In this document: positions 18,755-27,331 of the stretch, piece by piece
Numbering within the stretch: the stretch's first letter is position 1
Layout of the letters: every line of letters begins with the position of its first letter
NCBI GenBank assembly: GCA_050949175.1
Contig: JBMNFG010000008.1
Span: 1-63,541 of the forward strand
DNA length: 63,541 nucleotides
Source of the DNA: UBA4971 sp900019985
Lineage (GTDB): Bacteria; Bacillota; SHA-98; UBA4971
Direction: 5' to 3'
The notes under the pieces: model-generated
Told to the model about the DNA's origin: nothing
Seen by the model: the letters and a program-made list of their open reading frames with translations, nothing else
Databases searched by the model: none
Made by a program: the position numbers and the translations under genes

Positions 18755-20587
18755 ATGATAGAAAACTCCAACACAGATTACTTCGGCTCAATCGGAGCGG
18801 TGCCTGATGCCATCTTGGGGCTGACCAGCCCAGCCCAAAGCATGCAGCAGATAGCAGACGCAGTAGCTGCAGCCATGGGCGTAGACGTGACAATCGCAAA
18901 TGATAAATTGCTTCGTGTAGCAGGCACCGGACCTTTTGAAACAGACCTCGGCGAAAAAACACCGGAAGGCTGTGTCTTTGAACGTGCACTGAGCCTCGCT
19001 GAAACCATTGTAGTTGAAAACCCGCGTGAAGAGGAGCTTTGTATCGATTGTCAGGGTCGCGACAGGTGCCGGGAAACTCTGAGTATATGTACACCTATTA
19101 CTGTCGAAGGTAAGGCCGTTGGGGTCCTTGCAATAGTCGCCTTCACTCCGGAGCAGCGCGACAAAATAGGCTCGTCCCTTTCTTCGTATATTGCCTTCTT
19201 AGAAAAAATGGCCGAGCTGATAGCTACTAAAATCACGGAGCACAGCCTAATGCTTACCCTCGAAAGCAGAACCCGTGAACTTGAAGCAGTTGTTAACCAT
19301 ATCCACCAGGGCGTAATCTGTGTTGACAGCTCATACAGGATTAGACAATTCAACGCTCGCGCAGTAGAACTGCTCAAGCTTCAAGTGAACGCACCGAAGC
19401 CAGGAGATGATCTTAGAGCCATCTGGCCTGATTGCTTGCTGATTAAGTGCATGGAAAACAGGGAATCGTGCACTAACATGAGTGAAACATATCGTACCCC
19501 CCGGGGCAGACAGGTTCGCTTTCTGTCATCAGCCAGTGTTCTTATGTTTGCAGGCAACGTCATCGGCGGTGTTCTGACGTTCAGCGACCTTGAGAGCACG
19601 CACAAATATACCTTTCGCGCCATTGAACATGGAACAGCCTTTACTTTTGACGACATCATCGGAGTAAGCCCTGCCATTACCCATGTAAAGCAGCAATCCC
19701 TCACTGCAGCCCAGTACGATTCTAATATACTTCTCACAGGTGAGACCGGCACAGGCAAAGAGCTATTTGCAAGGGCTATTCACAATGCAAGCCGAAGAAG
19801 AGATTATCCCTTCGTTGTTGTAAACTGTGCAGCAATACCAGAGTCGCTCCTTGAAAGTGAGCTCTTCGGTTATGAACCCGGAGCATTCACCGGCGCCAGC
19901 AAGAGCGGCAAGCCGGGCAAGTTTGAGCTTGCTAACCACGGCACGCTGTTCCTTGACGAGATTGGAGACATGCCCCTCTTTCTCCAGGCTAAGCTGCTTC
20001 GCGCCATCCAAAGCATGGAGATCACACGAGTCGGAGGAATCTACCCAAAGCGCATTAACGCGCGAATCATATCCGCAACCAACCAGAACCTAGAGGGCCT
20101 CATTAGAACCGGCAGATTCAGGGATGACCTCTACTACAGGCTCTGTGTGGTACCTATCAACTTACCTCCACTACGTGAGAGGCCTGAAGATATAACTGTT
20201 CTGGCAGACTATTTCATCAACAGGTACGCCGGCAGATTTGGTAAAGCGGTAAGCGGTCTCACCGATGATGCTCTTGAACTGCTTATGGCGTATGACTGGC
20301 CGGGAAACATACGAGAGCTTGAAAACGTCATGGAATACGCTGTCAACTTCGCTAAAGGCGAACTGATCACCTCAAAGAGGCTGAGAGACCGTATACCTAT
20401 AAGCCCCGAAAGAGAATCAAGGACATCACCTGCGAAAGACCTCAAAACTGCGGTTCGCGATTTCCAGAAGCAATTAGTAAAAGAGGCTATTGCCAAGCAC
20501 GGCGGAGATCTAACTGCGAAGAAGCTTGCCGCTAAAGAGCTGGGCATCAGCCGGGCGACCCTCTACCGTATTCTGTCTCAAAACTGA
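18755..20587 (+). CDS. Sigma-54-dependent transcriptional activator with GAF/PAS-like sensor region
   Basis: Enhancer-binding activator, 610 aa. Residues about 25-160 look GAF-like and contain four closely spaced cysteines (C96, C99, C105, C112). A PAS-like segment follows (about 180-300). The AAA+ domain has Walker A GETGTGKE, the sigma-54 contact loop GAFTGA, and Walker B TLFLDEIGDM. A Fis-type HTH ends the protein (LTAKKLAAKELGISRATLYR). The start ATG at 18755 follows GAGGAG. The next gene, a cysteine desulfidase, has a -24/-12 promoter, so it is the likely target. The cysteines may sense sulfide, redox or metal; this is inference. Confidence 0.94.
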   Translation: MIENSNTDYFGSIGAVPDAILGLTSPAQSMQQIADAVAAAMGVDVTIANDKLLRVAGTGPFETDLGEKTPEGCVFERALSLAETIVVENPREEELCIDCQGRDRCRETLSICTPITVEGKAVGVLAIVAFTPEQRDKIGSSLSSYIAFLEKMAELIATKITEHSLMLTLESRTRELEAVVNHIHQGVICVDSSYRIRQFNARAVELLKLQVNAPKPGDDLRAIWPDCLLIKCMENRESCTNMSETYRTPRGRQVRFLSSASVLMFAGNVIGGVLTFSDLESTHKYTFRAIEHGTAFTFDDIIGVSPAITHVKQQSLTAAQYDSNILLTGETGTGKELFARAIHNASRRRDYPFVVVNCAAIPESLLESELFGYEPGAFTGASKSGKPGKFELANHGTLFLDEIGDMPLFLQAKLLRAIQSMEITRVGGIYPKRINARIISATNQNLEGLIRTGRFRDDLYYRLCVVPINLPPLRERPEDITVLADYFINRYAGRFGKAVSGLTDDALELLMAYDWPGNIRELENVMEYAVNFAKGELITSKRLRDRIPISPERESRTSPAKDLKTAVRDFQKQLVKEAIAKHGGDLTAKKLAAKELGISRATLYRILSQN

Positions 20588-20708
20588 TGCTCAAGTCTCA
20601 AAAATGAGATTCAATAATCCCCCCAGTGAACCGTTTCTGATCTTGCTTTAAGCTGTATAACCCCGATTTTAAGCATGTTTATATGGTTATCCATGCGATA
20701 ATCCTTAT

Positions 20709-20724
20709 TGGCATGTAAATTGCA
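20709..20724 (+). promoter_or_regulatory. Sigma-54 (-24/-12) promoter of the cysteine desulfidase gene
   Basis: TGGCATGTAAATTGCA matches the consensus TGGCACG-N4-TTGC, with GG and GC exactly 10 bases apart. It lies about 40 bp before the desulfidase start and directly downstream of a sigma-54 activator gene. TCTCAAAAATGAGA at 20596-20609 is a possible upstream activator site or the end hairpin of the activator gene. Confidence 0.85.
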
Positions 20725-20764
20725 TTGATGTATTGTCAAACTGAGGAGAGCGAGGATAAGTGAA

Positions 20765-22003
20765 ATGAGGATCTCAGATTTGCTTTCTATACTTGACCGG
20801 GAAATGGTGCCGGCGGTAGGTTGTACTGAACCGGCAGCGATAGCCCTGACTTGCTCGGCCGCTATGAAACCGGTCAAAGGCAAGCTCCTTACCCTTGAAC
20901 TTACAATGAGCATCAATATTTTCAAAAACGCACGAGCAGCAGGCATCCCGGGCTGCCCCGACACAGGCATAGAGCTTGCCGCAGCCCTCGGTGCAACAAT
21001 AGCCCGCCCTGAAGCAAATCTGGAGATCCTCTCATTCGTAACGGATGACACGATTAAAACTGCCAAATCGTTGTTAGAAACTGCAGAGTTTAAGATCAAC
21101 GTTGATCTGAACCGCAATGATATGTATGTTCGGTGTCGAGTAGTTACTAACGTTGGAGAGGCTGTAGCGGAGACAAGCGGGAGACACCAAAACGTCCAAC
21201 TCATCTCTCTCAACGGAAAAGAAGTCCCGCGCTCTTCGGAACACAGCGGAAACGGCCATCCCCTGCTTAGAGAGAAGACATCCTTCCATGAACTTGTCCG
21301 AACAGTTATGGATGCTCCTTACGGCACTTTTGATTTCCTAATCCCCAGAGCAGGTATGAATCTGGACATAGCTGACTCAGGCATCAAGATGATGCAAGGC
21401 CTTGGAATAGGCCGCGCTCATAGAAATACTGCCTATGAAAGCTACGCTATTTATACAGCTGCAGCCTGCGATGCCCGCATGTCCGGCATCCAGAAACCTG
21501 TATGCACATGCGCAGGATCCGGCAACTTAGGGATTTCTGCCACTGTTCCGGTACTTGCGGCCGGTAGGGCAGAGAGCGCATCTCAGGATGTGATAGCGCG
21601 CAGCTTAGCCTTAAGCCTTGCAGTGACAATCTACGTAAAAGAATATTTTGGGCTCCTATCGCCTGTATGCGGATGTGCAGTAGCGGCAGGAGCAGGCTCT
21701 GCAGCAGGCCTGACGATCCTTCGGGAAGGCGATATTTCAGCTGTTGAAAACGCGGCTTCGGCAGTGCTCGCGACTCTTGCAGGCATGTTATGTGATGGCG
21801 GGAAAGTGGGCTGCGCATTGAAAGTCTGGACAGCAGTGAGCACAGCTGAGGAATCAGCGTATCTGGCCCTTAAGGGCGTCTCGATTCCATCCGGCAATGG
21901 CATTGTCGGGCCAACTATCGACGATACCCTCGCAGCTTTGGAGCGTGTGGCAAAAGAAGGGCTTTCCCATCTGGACCGTGTGCTCGTTGACGCAATCGGT
22001 TAA
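20765..22003 (+). CDS. cyuA: L-cysteine desulfidase (UPF0597/CyuA family)
   Basis: Iron-sulfur enzyme degrading L-cysteine to pyruvate, ammonia and sulfide, 412 aa, related to the alpha chain of serine dehydratase. The N-terminal VGCTEPAAIAL motif and later CAGSGNLGISATVPVLA, SPVCGCAVAAGAGSAAG and MLCDGGKVGCALK hold the cysteines expected for a [4Fe-4S] cluster. The start ATG at 20765 follows a purine-rich GAGGATAAG. Expression probably depends on sigma-54 and the upstream activator. E. coli cyuA is controlled by an Lrp-type regulator instead. Confidence 0.9.
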   Translation: MRISDLLSILDREMVPAVGCTEPAAIALTCSAAMKPVKGKLLTLELTMSINIFKNARAAGIPGCPDTGIELAAALGATIARPEANLEILSFVTDDTIKTAKSLLETAEFKINVDLNRNDMYVRCRVVTNVGEAVAETSGRHQNVQLISLNGKEVPRSSEHSGNGHPLLREKTSFHELVRTVMDAPYGTFDFLIPRAGMNLDIADSGIKMMQGLGIGRAHRNTAYESYAIYTAAACDARMSGIQKPVCTCAGSGNLGISATVPVLAAGRAESASQDVIARSLALSLAVTIYVKEYFGLLSPVCGCAVAAGAGSAAGLTILREGDISAVENAASAVLATLAGMLCDGGKVGCALKVWTAVSTAEESAYLALKGVSIPSGNGIVGPTIDDTLAALERVAKEGLSHLDRVLVDAIG

Positions 22004-22077
22004 CCTTAACGGTGTTACCCCAAAATAGAGATACGCCTGGCCTTAGGGGGGAAGATTAGGCATCTACTATCCTATGA

Positions 22078-22911
22078 TTACCTAACTTGGCTTTCAAAGA
22101 GCCAGGCGCGATCAAGCTTCCTGACGATGATCCTGAGGAGCACGTAGTCGAGAATCGAGAGGATTATGCCTACAGCAAGCAAGACCCTCGTGTCAAGCAG
22201 CATGAATCCTGTAAACTGTCCGATCATGATCGCCACCAGCGGCAACGCAAGAAGTGCACCTAGCTGATACCCTGCCTGGAACGTCGTTACACGTGCACTG
22301 ATGAATACGTTTGTCAGTATGGCAAAAACACTGATAGCAGGCATCACTAGGAGCACAAGAGGCGCCCAGTTGATGTGCGGGAAAGAGATCCTTCCGAATA
22401 TCGGCCAAGTGAGCACGTTTGCGCAGATCGCAAATAGAACAAAGGAGACTAATGATACCACTATAGCCGGCAGAAAGGCTGCCAGGACCTTCGCGGTGAA
22501 AATGCTTCTCATACTAACAGGTGTTAACAGCAAGCCTTCAAAGGTGCCCCTCTCTTTTTCTCCCACGAAGCTATCGATGCTAACCGTACTTGCTGCCATC
22601 AAAGGAATCATCAAGAAGAACGGAGACAGAAAATAGTTCAGCATCATGTAAGCGACCTTCTGTTGATCTGTTTCAAAAGAACTGATAATTCTCGTCAGCG
22701 AAGACTCAGGCAATCTCTCAAGCATATCGGAGATCACCTGCATGAATTGGGCAGTATCACCTTGGCTTGCCCTCGCAGATAAGACAACAACCGCAGGAAG
22801 CAACACCGAGAAAACTATAGGCAGTATCAACATTGGGAGCCATACCTGGATATTGGCGGTAATGCTCTTAATGTCTTTGCGGGCGATGGCCACAACCGCT
22901 CGTCTATTCAT
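22078..22911 (-). CDS. ABC-2 type exporter permease
   Basis: Membrane subunit of an ABC exporter, 277 aa. It has an N-terminal helix (about 20-45), an extracellular loop, then about five helices. EKERGTFEGLLLTPVSMRSI is the typical ABC-2 cytoplasmic motif near residue 117. The start ATG at 22911 overlaps the end of the ATPase gene by 8 bp. It is the last gene of a five-gene operon headed by an ECF sigma factor. The exported substrate is unknown; such modules often serve sodium efflux or antibiotic resistance. Confidence 0.9.
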   Translation of the reverse strand: MNRRAVVAIARKDIKSITANIQVWLPMLILPIVFSVLLPAVVVLSARASQGDTAQFMQVISDMLERLPESSLTRIISSFETDQQKVAYMMLNYFLSPFFLMIPLMAASTVSIDSFVGEKERGTFEGLLLTPVSMRSIFTAKVLAAFLPAIVVSLVSFVLFAICANVLTWPIFGRISFPHINWAPLVLLVMPAISVFAILTNVFISARVTTFQAGYQLGALLALPLVAIMIGQFTGFMLLDTRVLLAVGIILSILDYVLLRIIVRKLDRAWLFESQVR

Positions 22912-23836
22912 TATTCGCTCCCTCCGTTAATCTAAAGTATACAGACTGCAAATCCTCACCTTTCAGGGTGACAGAATAGACTCTGGCCGTCTGAGAAAGC
23001 TTGCGAACGAGTTTCGGAACTTCATCCCTGCTTGGCAAGGTGAATTGGATGAGGGCGTTAGGCAGCCGCTTTGCCTGAAAGCCAATGCCACCCCCGGCAT
23101 CTCCTTCAAAAACAGAGTCCTTTTCAATCTCTAAAGGATAGTCAGTCTCAACCTCAACTACACACGGCCCGGGATGGCTCTTAGCCAGTTCGGAAAGGGT
23201 GCCCTGAGCCAAAGCTTGCCCTCTCTTGATAACTACATAGCGCCGGCACACCGTTTCCAGCTGGTGCAAGACATGGGAGCACAGCACTACCGTCACGCCT
23301 TTCTCCCTGCTCAAACGCGCAATCTCTTTGAGCACCATGTCTATTCCTGCAGGATCCAGTCCGGACGTAGGTTCATCCAAAAGAAGAATTGACGGCCTAT
23401 GCAGCAAGGCTTTGGCAAGTCCAAGCCTTTTCTTCATCCCGGTACTGTACTTGCCGACTTTCTTGTTCTTGTGCTCTGCCAGCCCGAACTCGTCTATTAG
23501 CTGATCCGGCCTGTGAGGATCATCGACTCCGTATAAGTCAGCAAAGAAGCGCAGGTTTTCGATGCCCGAAAGGTTAGGGTAAAGGGCTGCCGTCTCAGTC
23601 AGTACACCGATTGCTGAACGCACTTTGTCCCCTTGCTCTTCGGGATCATATCCTCCGACCATGATTCTGCCTGCGTCAGGCCTGACGACACCGCACAGCA
23701 TCCTTATGGTAGTGGTCTTCCCGGCACCGTTAGGCCCGATAAGTCCCAGGATCTCCCCGTCTGCAACTTGAAAGCTCAGGCCGTCAACAGCTTTTTGCTC
23801 TCCATACCGTTTTGTCACAGCCTCAACCCGGATCAC
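22904..23836 (-). CDS. ABC exporter ATP-binding protein
   Basis: ATPase of the exporter, 310 aa. It has Walker A GPNGAGKTT, a signature region KKVGKYSTGMKKRLGLAKAL (the LSGGQ position reads YSTGM), Walker B ILLLDEPTSGLDP and the switch histidine CSHVLHQLE. The C-terminal ~90 residues are a typical accessory domain of the NatA/CcmA-like group. GTG at 23836 is used because GGGGGTG precedes it and it overlaps the upstream stop as GTGA; a longer frame begins at 23905. Confidence 0.92.
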   Translation of the reverse strand: MIRVEAVTKRYGEQKAVDGLSFQVADGEILGLIGPNGAGKTTTIRMLCGVVRPDAGRIMVGGYDPEEQGDKVRSAIGVLTETAALYPNLSGIENLRFFADLYGVDDPHRPDQLIDEFGLAEHKNKKVGKYSTGMKKRLGLAKALLHRPSILLLDEPTSGLDPAGIDMVLKEIARLSREKGVTVVLCSHVLHQLETVCRRYVVIKRGQALAQGTLSELAKSHPGPCVVEVETDYPLEIEKDSVFEGDAGGGIGFQAKRLPNALIQFTLPSRDEVPKLVRKLSQTARVYSVTLKGEDLQSVYFRLTEGANNE

Positions 23837-24093
23837 TGCAACACCCCCTTGCAATAAGGGCAAACGCGAGATTCCGGGGGAATTGACTTGCCGCACTTGA
23901 TGCATCGAATATTCCCCCGCCTGGTTACAAGGATATAGACGATAAGAGAGGACGGGACGTTAACAAGTCCAAACAGACCCCAAAGCCATGCGTAACTCTC
24001 CCCGCGCAGGCGAGCATCGCGAAATATCCATGTAGCTTGTATGATCATTAGAATACCTAAGACAAACCACGCAATCAGAGGAAGTCCACTCAC
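23833..24093 (-). CDS. Small membrane protein with C-terminal zinc ribbon
   Basis: An 86-aa protein with two hydrophobic helices (residues 3-20 and about 33-55, phospholipase-D-N-like arrangement) and a zinc ribbon CIKCGKSIPPESRVCPYC. It overlaps the anti-sigma gene by ATGA and the ATPase gene by GTGA, so all are translationally coupled. It may help the anti-sigma factor or the exporter at the membrane; its function is not known. Confidence 0.82.
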   Translation of the reverse strand: MSGLPLIAWFVLGILMIIQATWIFRDARLRGESYAWLWGLFGLVNVPSSLIVYILVTRRGNIRCIKCGKSIPPESRVCPYCKGVLQ

Positions 24094-24659
24094 AGGTTTT
24101 CACCTCGTCGTTCACGTAGCAAATGTATGGGCCAATAGAATAAAGCTATGCCCGAGAATCCCACTGCTTGAAGACCTAGAAGCACTTTAGGGCTCCATGC
24201 CAGAATAGGAATCCAAACAGCCGCTAAAATGCCTGCAGCTGTCAGTGCAAATAACGCAACCGATCTCCTCTCCCTGGCAATCCGTATTTCCAGCCCTCGT
24301 TGGATAGTCGCACTCAGCCTTGCCCGATTAGGCCTGATATCTCCTGAGCCTGTGACCTGTGCAACCCGAGCGCTCTCTCTTTCGCAAGCATCAGGCTTTC
24401 TAATGCCAGGCAGCAGCCGGGATATATCATCGAGTGCAGCAGCATAATCAGCACACTCCCGACAACCCCTAAGGTGGCCTGAGACTTCCGCTTCGCTCAA
24501 AACTGCTCCTTTCAAGATTGAGCGTCCCAAACCAGCCTCGTTATCTTTGCCATCTTGTGGAGCCGGGTATTCTATGTCAGCCTCTCCTTCCAACGCATCC
24601 CCGATCCCATATGCCTTATCAAGCAGTAGATCCCTGACCGTCTCGCACTCTTTCTTCAT
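24090..24659 (-). CDS. Anti-sigma factor with zf-HC2-like motif
   Basis: Predicted membrane-anchored anti-sigma factor, 189 aa. A zinc-finger HLRGCREC (H-x3-C-x2-C) lies near residue 61, with an unusually acidic insertion before it (residues about 25-45). Two helices near residues 135-175 anchor it in the membrane. It overlaps the ECF sigma gene by 4 bp (ATGA), the usual arrangement for a sigma/anti-sigma pair. Confidence 0.85.
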   Translation of the reverse strand: MKKECETVRDLLLDKAYGIGDALEGEADIEYPAPQDGKDNEAGLGRSILKGAVLSEAEVSGHLRGCRECADYAAALDDISRLLPGIRKPDACERESARVAQVTGSGDIRPNRARLSATIQRGLEIRIARERRSVALFALTAAGILAAVWIPILAWSPKVLLGLQAVGFSGIALFYWPIHLLRERRGENL

Positions 24660-25201
24660 GCAAGGCCCCTCCTGGCAATCTCCTGTCTGAGTATCTTTAT
24701 GGAATCATGGAGTCTAGATCGTACTGTCCCTACAGGGCACCCGACAGCCTCAGCTATCTCTTTGTATTTGAACCCGTAGTAGTGTTTCAACACAAAAACC
24801 TGCCTTTTCTCTGGGCTGAGACATTCTAAGATGTCTCTCGCTTCTGCCGCAGCCAACCGTTGAAGAGCCGGATCCTCTACGCTTTCCGTTCCGGAGTGAG
24901 CCTTATCGATACTGTCCACTGACACCTCTCGTGTTTTAACTCTCAGCTTGTTTCTGTACTTATTGAGTGCAATAGAAATCAGCCACGTTGAGAACTTTGC
25001 CCTCGGCTGATATCTTTCCAGGTTGACAATAGCACTCAGGACCGCCTCCTGAGCAATATCCTCGGCAACATCGGCATCTCCGATACTGCGGACAAGCACA
25101 CCCAGGAGCACCGGATAATTGATACGGAATAGCTCTTCCATGGCATCTTTATCGTTTTGTTTGGCACGTTCCACAAGAGTTCTTTCATCAGGTGTCTTCA
25201 A
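24656..25201 (-). CDS. ECF RNA polymerase sigma factor
   Basis: Sigma-70 family member of the extracytoplasmic type, 181 aa. Region 2 is seen in DVAEDIAQEAVLSAIVNLER and KFSTWLISIALNKYRNKLR. Region 4 is seen in LSPEKRQVFVLKHYYG and EIAEAVGCPVGTVRSRL. It has a TTG start at 25201 with GGAG upstream. It heads a coupled operon with its anti-sigma factor and an ABC exporter, which are its probable targets. I could not identify a convincing autoregulated ECF promoter upstream. Confidence 0.93.
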   Translation of the reverse strand: MKTPDERTLVERAKQNDKDAMEELFRINYPVLLGVLVRSIGDADVAEDIAQEAVLSAIVNLERYQPRAKFSTWLISIALNKYRNKLRVKTREVSVDSIDKAHSGTESVEDPALQRLAAAEARDILECLSPEKRQVFVLKHYYGFKYKEIAEAVGCPVGTVRSRLHDSIKILRQEIARRGLA

Positions 25202-25596
25202 CCCTAAGTCTCCACTCCGTTCCTTTCACTAATTAAACACACGAGGCTTACTATTAGTTCGGTCCATAAGCTTCCACTAGGCAATAAAGGAATAATGGAT
25301 TGGCAAAAGCGCCCTCCTCAGCAATGCGCCCCCCGAGCAGTTCAGTTTTTGAGTTCAGTGACACAATACAGGTATTATCTCCGGATGAGTATTTCCTCAT
25401 GCATAGCCCTATTCGTTGATATGTCTATCCGATCCTTTTCACAGTTTATAAACCGAAAGGCTGCGGGCTTCAGAAATCTCGCGCCGATAACCTATAAGAC
25501 GAAGGAATAATCGCATCGCTCACGAAGAAGCATGTTGTAATCCCCGATGCTCATTAGTAAACCAGCCTCAGACAACGATTATTAGGAGCGCATTGC
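25202..25596. other. Intergenic region without a clear gene
   Basis: The 395 bp between the ECF sigma gene (minus) and the YcaQ-like remnant (plus) contain only a 71-codon frame (25295-25510) without a ribosome site or familiar protein. I see no RNA gene or repeat. Confidence 0.4.
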
Positions 25597-25880
25597 ATGG
25601 GTAAAGCAATTAGAGTCTCTCAGGCCCAAGTTAATTCTTTTAGGCTTAGCAGGCATTGTCTCTTAAGCCCGGCCACAGTTGAAAGCCGCAAAACCGGGAT
25701 CTCGCGTAGTGTACCTGCTTCCAAGCTTCGATTCATAAAGGTGATGGCATAGAAGTAAGACTGGCACCTTTTGAGCCTCTTGCACCCGAGGTGCTGGACA
25801 TGGCAAGGATAAAAGCAAAAGACTTGGGACGGTTTTTGGACAAGGAGAACTTCAAGAATCAGTCGAATGTTACTAAGTGA
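25597..25880 (+). pseudogene. Remnant of a YcaQ/AlkZ-type winged-helix glycosylase gene
   Basis: Intact members of this DNA cross-link glycosylase family have about 350-400 residues. Here the ATG at 25597, with AGGAG upstream, begins a typical N-terminus (IRVSQAQVNSFRLSRHCLL). After about 45 codons the frame stops. In another frame a typical C-terminus follows (GIEVRLAPFEPLAPEVLDMA, then RIKAKDLGRFL) and ends at 25880. The middle is deleted and the frame is broken, so it is a decayed gene with both ends preserved. Confidence 0.7.
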
Positions 25881-25961
25881 TCGAGTTTACACTTACATTG
25901 AGTGATGGGAAGAACAGATTGTATTGAGGAAAGAATCGTTTGAGACAGGAGGTTATTGCTT

Positions 25962-27329
25962 GTGAGAAACCTCATGGAATCAGCTTTGAAGGGCCACGAT
26001 GCTGATTATGTTGAAATCCGCATTGAAGACCATGAACGGACCAGGATTTCTCTACGCGGCCGGCAAGTAGATGAACTTTCCACTTCGCACTCTGTAGGAG
26101 GATGTGTCCGTGCGTTGGTAAACGGCGGGTGGGGATTTGTATCTTTCAATAATATTGAGAATCTCCGAGATCATGTGAGACTCGCCGTAAGCCAGGCAAG
26201 ACTCGTAGGAAACAGCGGAGGTGTCCTTGCTCCCGTAGAACCGGTAGTAGACCTCGTTATGCCGGAGCTTATCAAGGACCCAAGGGGAATAAGTCTAGCG
26301 GACAAAAAAGCCCTCCTCGAGGAATACAACAACATCATGCTTGGCTACAGCCCAAAGGTGCAGACGACCGGCGTAGCATATGTAGACAGGTACACTAAGA
26401 AGTACTTTGCCACCTCAGAAGGCACTTTCATAGAACAACAGCACTGCGATGTCGGTGCCTCTTTTACTACATACGCAAAAGACGGTGACAATGTACAGCA
26501 GATGTTCACGACTGCCGGCGGAATAACAGGATTTCAGTCAGTAGAAGGGCTGCATGAAGATGTAGAGAGTGTAGCAAGGCGGGCAGTGGAATGCCTTGAC
26601 GCAAAGCCTGTAAAAGGCGGCCAGTATACTGTAATTCTCGACCCGGGGCTTGCTGGAGTCTTTGTCCATGAAGCCTTCGGCCACTTGAGCGAATCTGACT
26701 TCATCTACGAAGACGAAAGGATGCGCGAAATTATGGTGCTGGGTAGGGAGTTCGGCGCGCCTATCCTTAACATCGTAGATTCAGCTGCCCTCCCAGGGGA
26801 GAGAGGATCATACAAATACGATGATGAGGGAGTCCCTTCAACCAAAACCTATCTGATAAAAGACGGAATCCTCGTGGGAAGGCTCCATTCTCGGGAGACT
26901 GCAGGAAAGCTGAACGAAGCACCGACAGGCAACGCCCGGGCAATGGATTACCGGCACCGTCCCATCGTGCGAATGACCAACACTTACATCGAGAACGGCA
27001 CGTCGCGGTTTGAAGACATGATTTCCGACATAGATGAAGGCATTTATGCAATCGACGCATACGGCGGGCAAACTACTATGGAAATGTTCACTTTCAGCTC
27101 AAGAGAAGCGTTTATGATCCGTAAGGGAAAAATCGCAGAACGTGTCCGCGACGTGGTGTTGACCGGAAACGTCTTTGACACGCTGAAGAACATCGAAGCC
27201 ATAGGAAATGATCTCAAGATCTCAGGGGGCGGAACCGGAGGCTGTGGGAAAGGCGGACAATGGCCGCTACCTGTCTCTGACGGTAGCCCACACATAAGGA
27301 TTAGAAATGTCGTTGTAGGAGGTAGGTAG
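25962..27329 (+). CDS. tldD: Metalloprotease TldD
   Basis: Catalytic subunit of the TldD/TldE zinc protease, which trims unfolded or modified peptides, 455 aa. The metal site HEAFGHLSESD is present near residue 235, along with the glycine-rich C-terminus ISGGGTGGCGKGGQWPLPVS. GTG at 25962 lies 9 bases after AGGAGG; the TTG at 25956 is too close. The tldE-like gene follows after 2 bp, so the two are coupled. Confidence 0.94.
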   Translation: MRNLMESALKGHDADYVEIRIEDHERTRISLRGRQVDELSTSHSVGGCVRALVNGGWGFVSFNNIENLRDHVRLAVSQARLVGNSGGVLAPVEPVVDLVMPELIKDPRGISLADKKALLEEYNNIMLGYSPKVQTTGVAYVDRYTKKYFATSEGTFIEQQHCDVGASFTTYAKDGDNVQQMFTTAGGITGFQSVEGLHEDVESVARRAVECLDAKPVKGGQYTVILDPGLAGVFVHEAFGHLSESDFIYEDERMREIMVLGREFGAPILNIVDSAALPGERGSYKYDDEGVPSTKTYLIKDGILVGRLHSRETAGKLNEAPTGNARAMDYRHRPIVRMTNTYIENGTSRFEDMISDIDEGIYAIDAYGGQTTMEMFTFSSREAFMIRKGKIAERVRDVVLTGNVFDTLKNIEAIGNDLKISGGGTGGCGKGGQWPLPVSDGSPHIRIRNVVVGGR

Positions 27330-27331
27330 CG

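Noticed and set aside
25295..25510. 71-codon frame upstream of the YcaQ remnant
   Set aside because: No ribosome site and no recognisable product.
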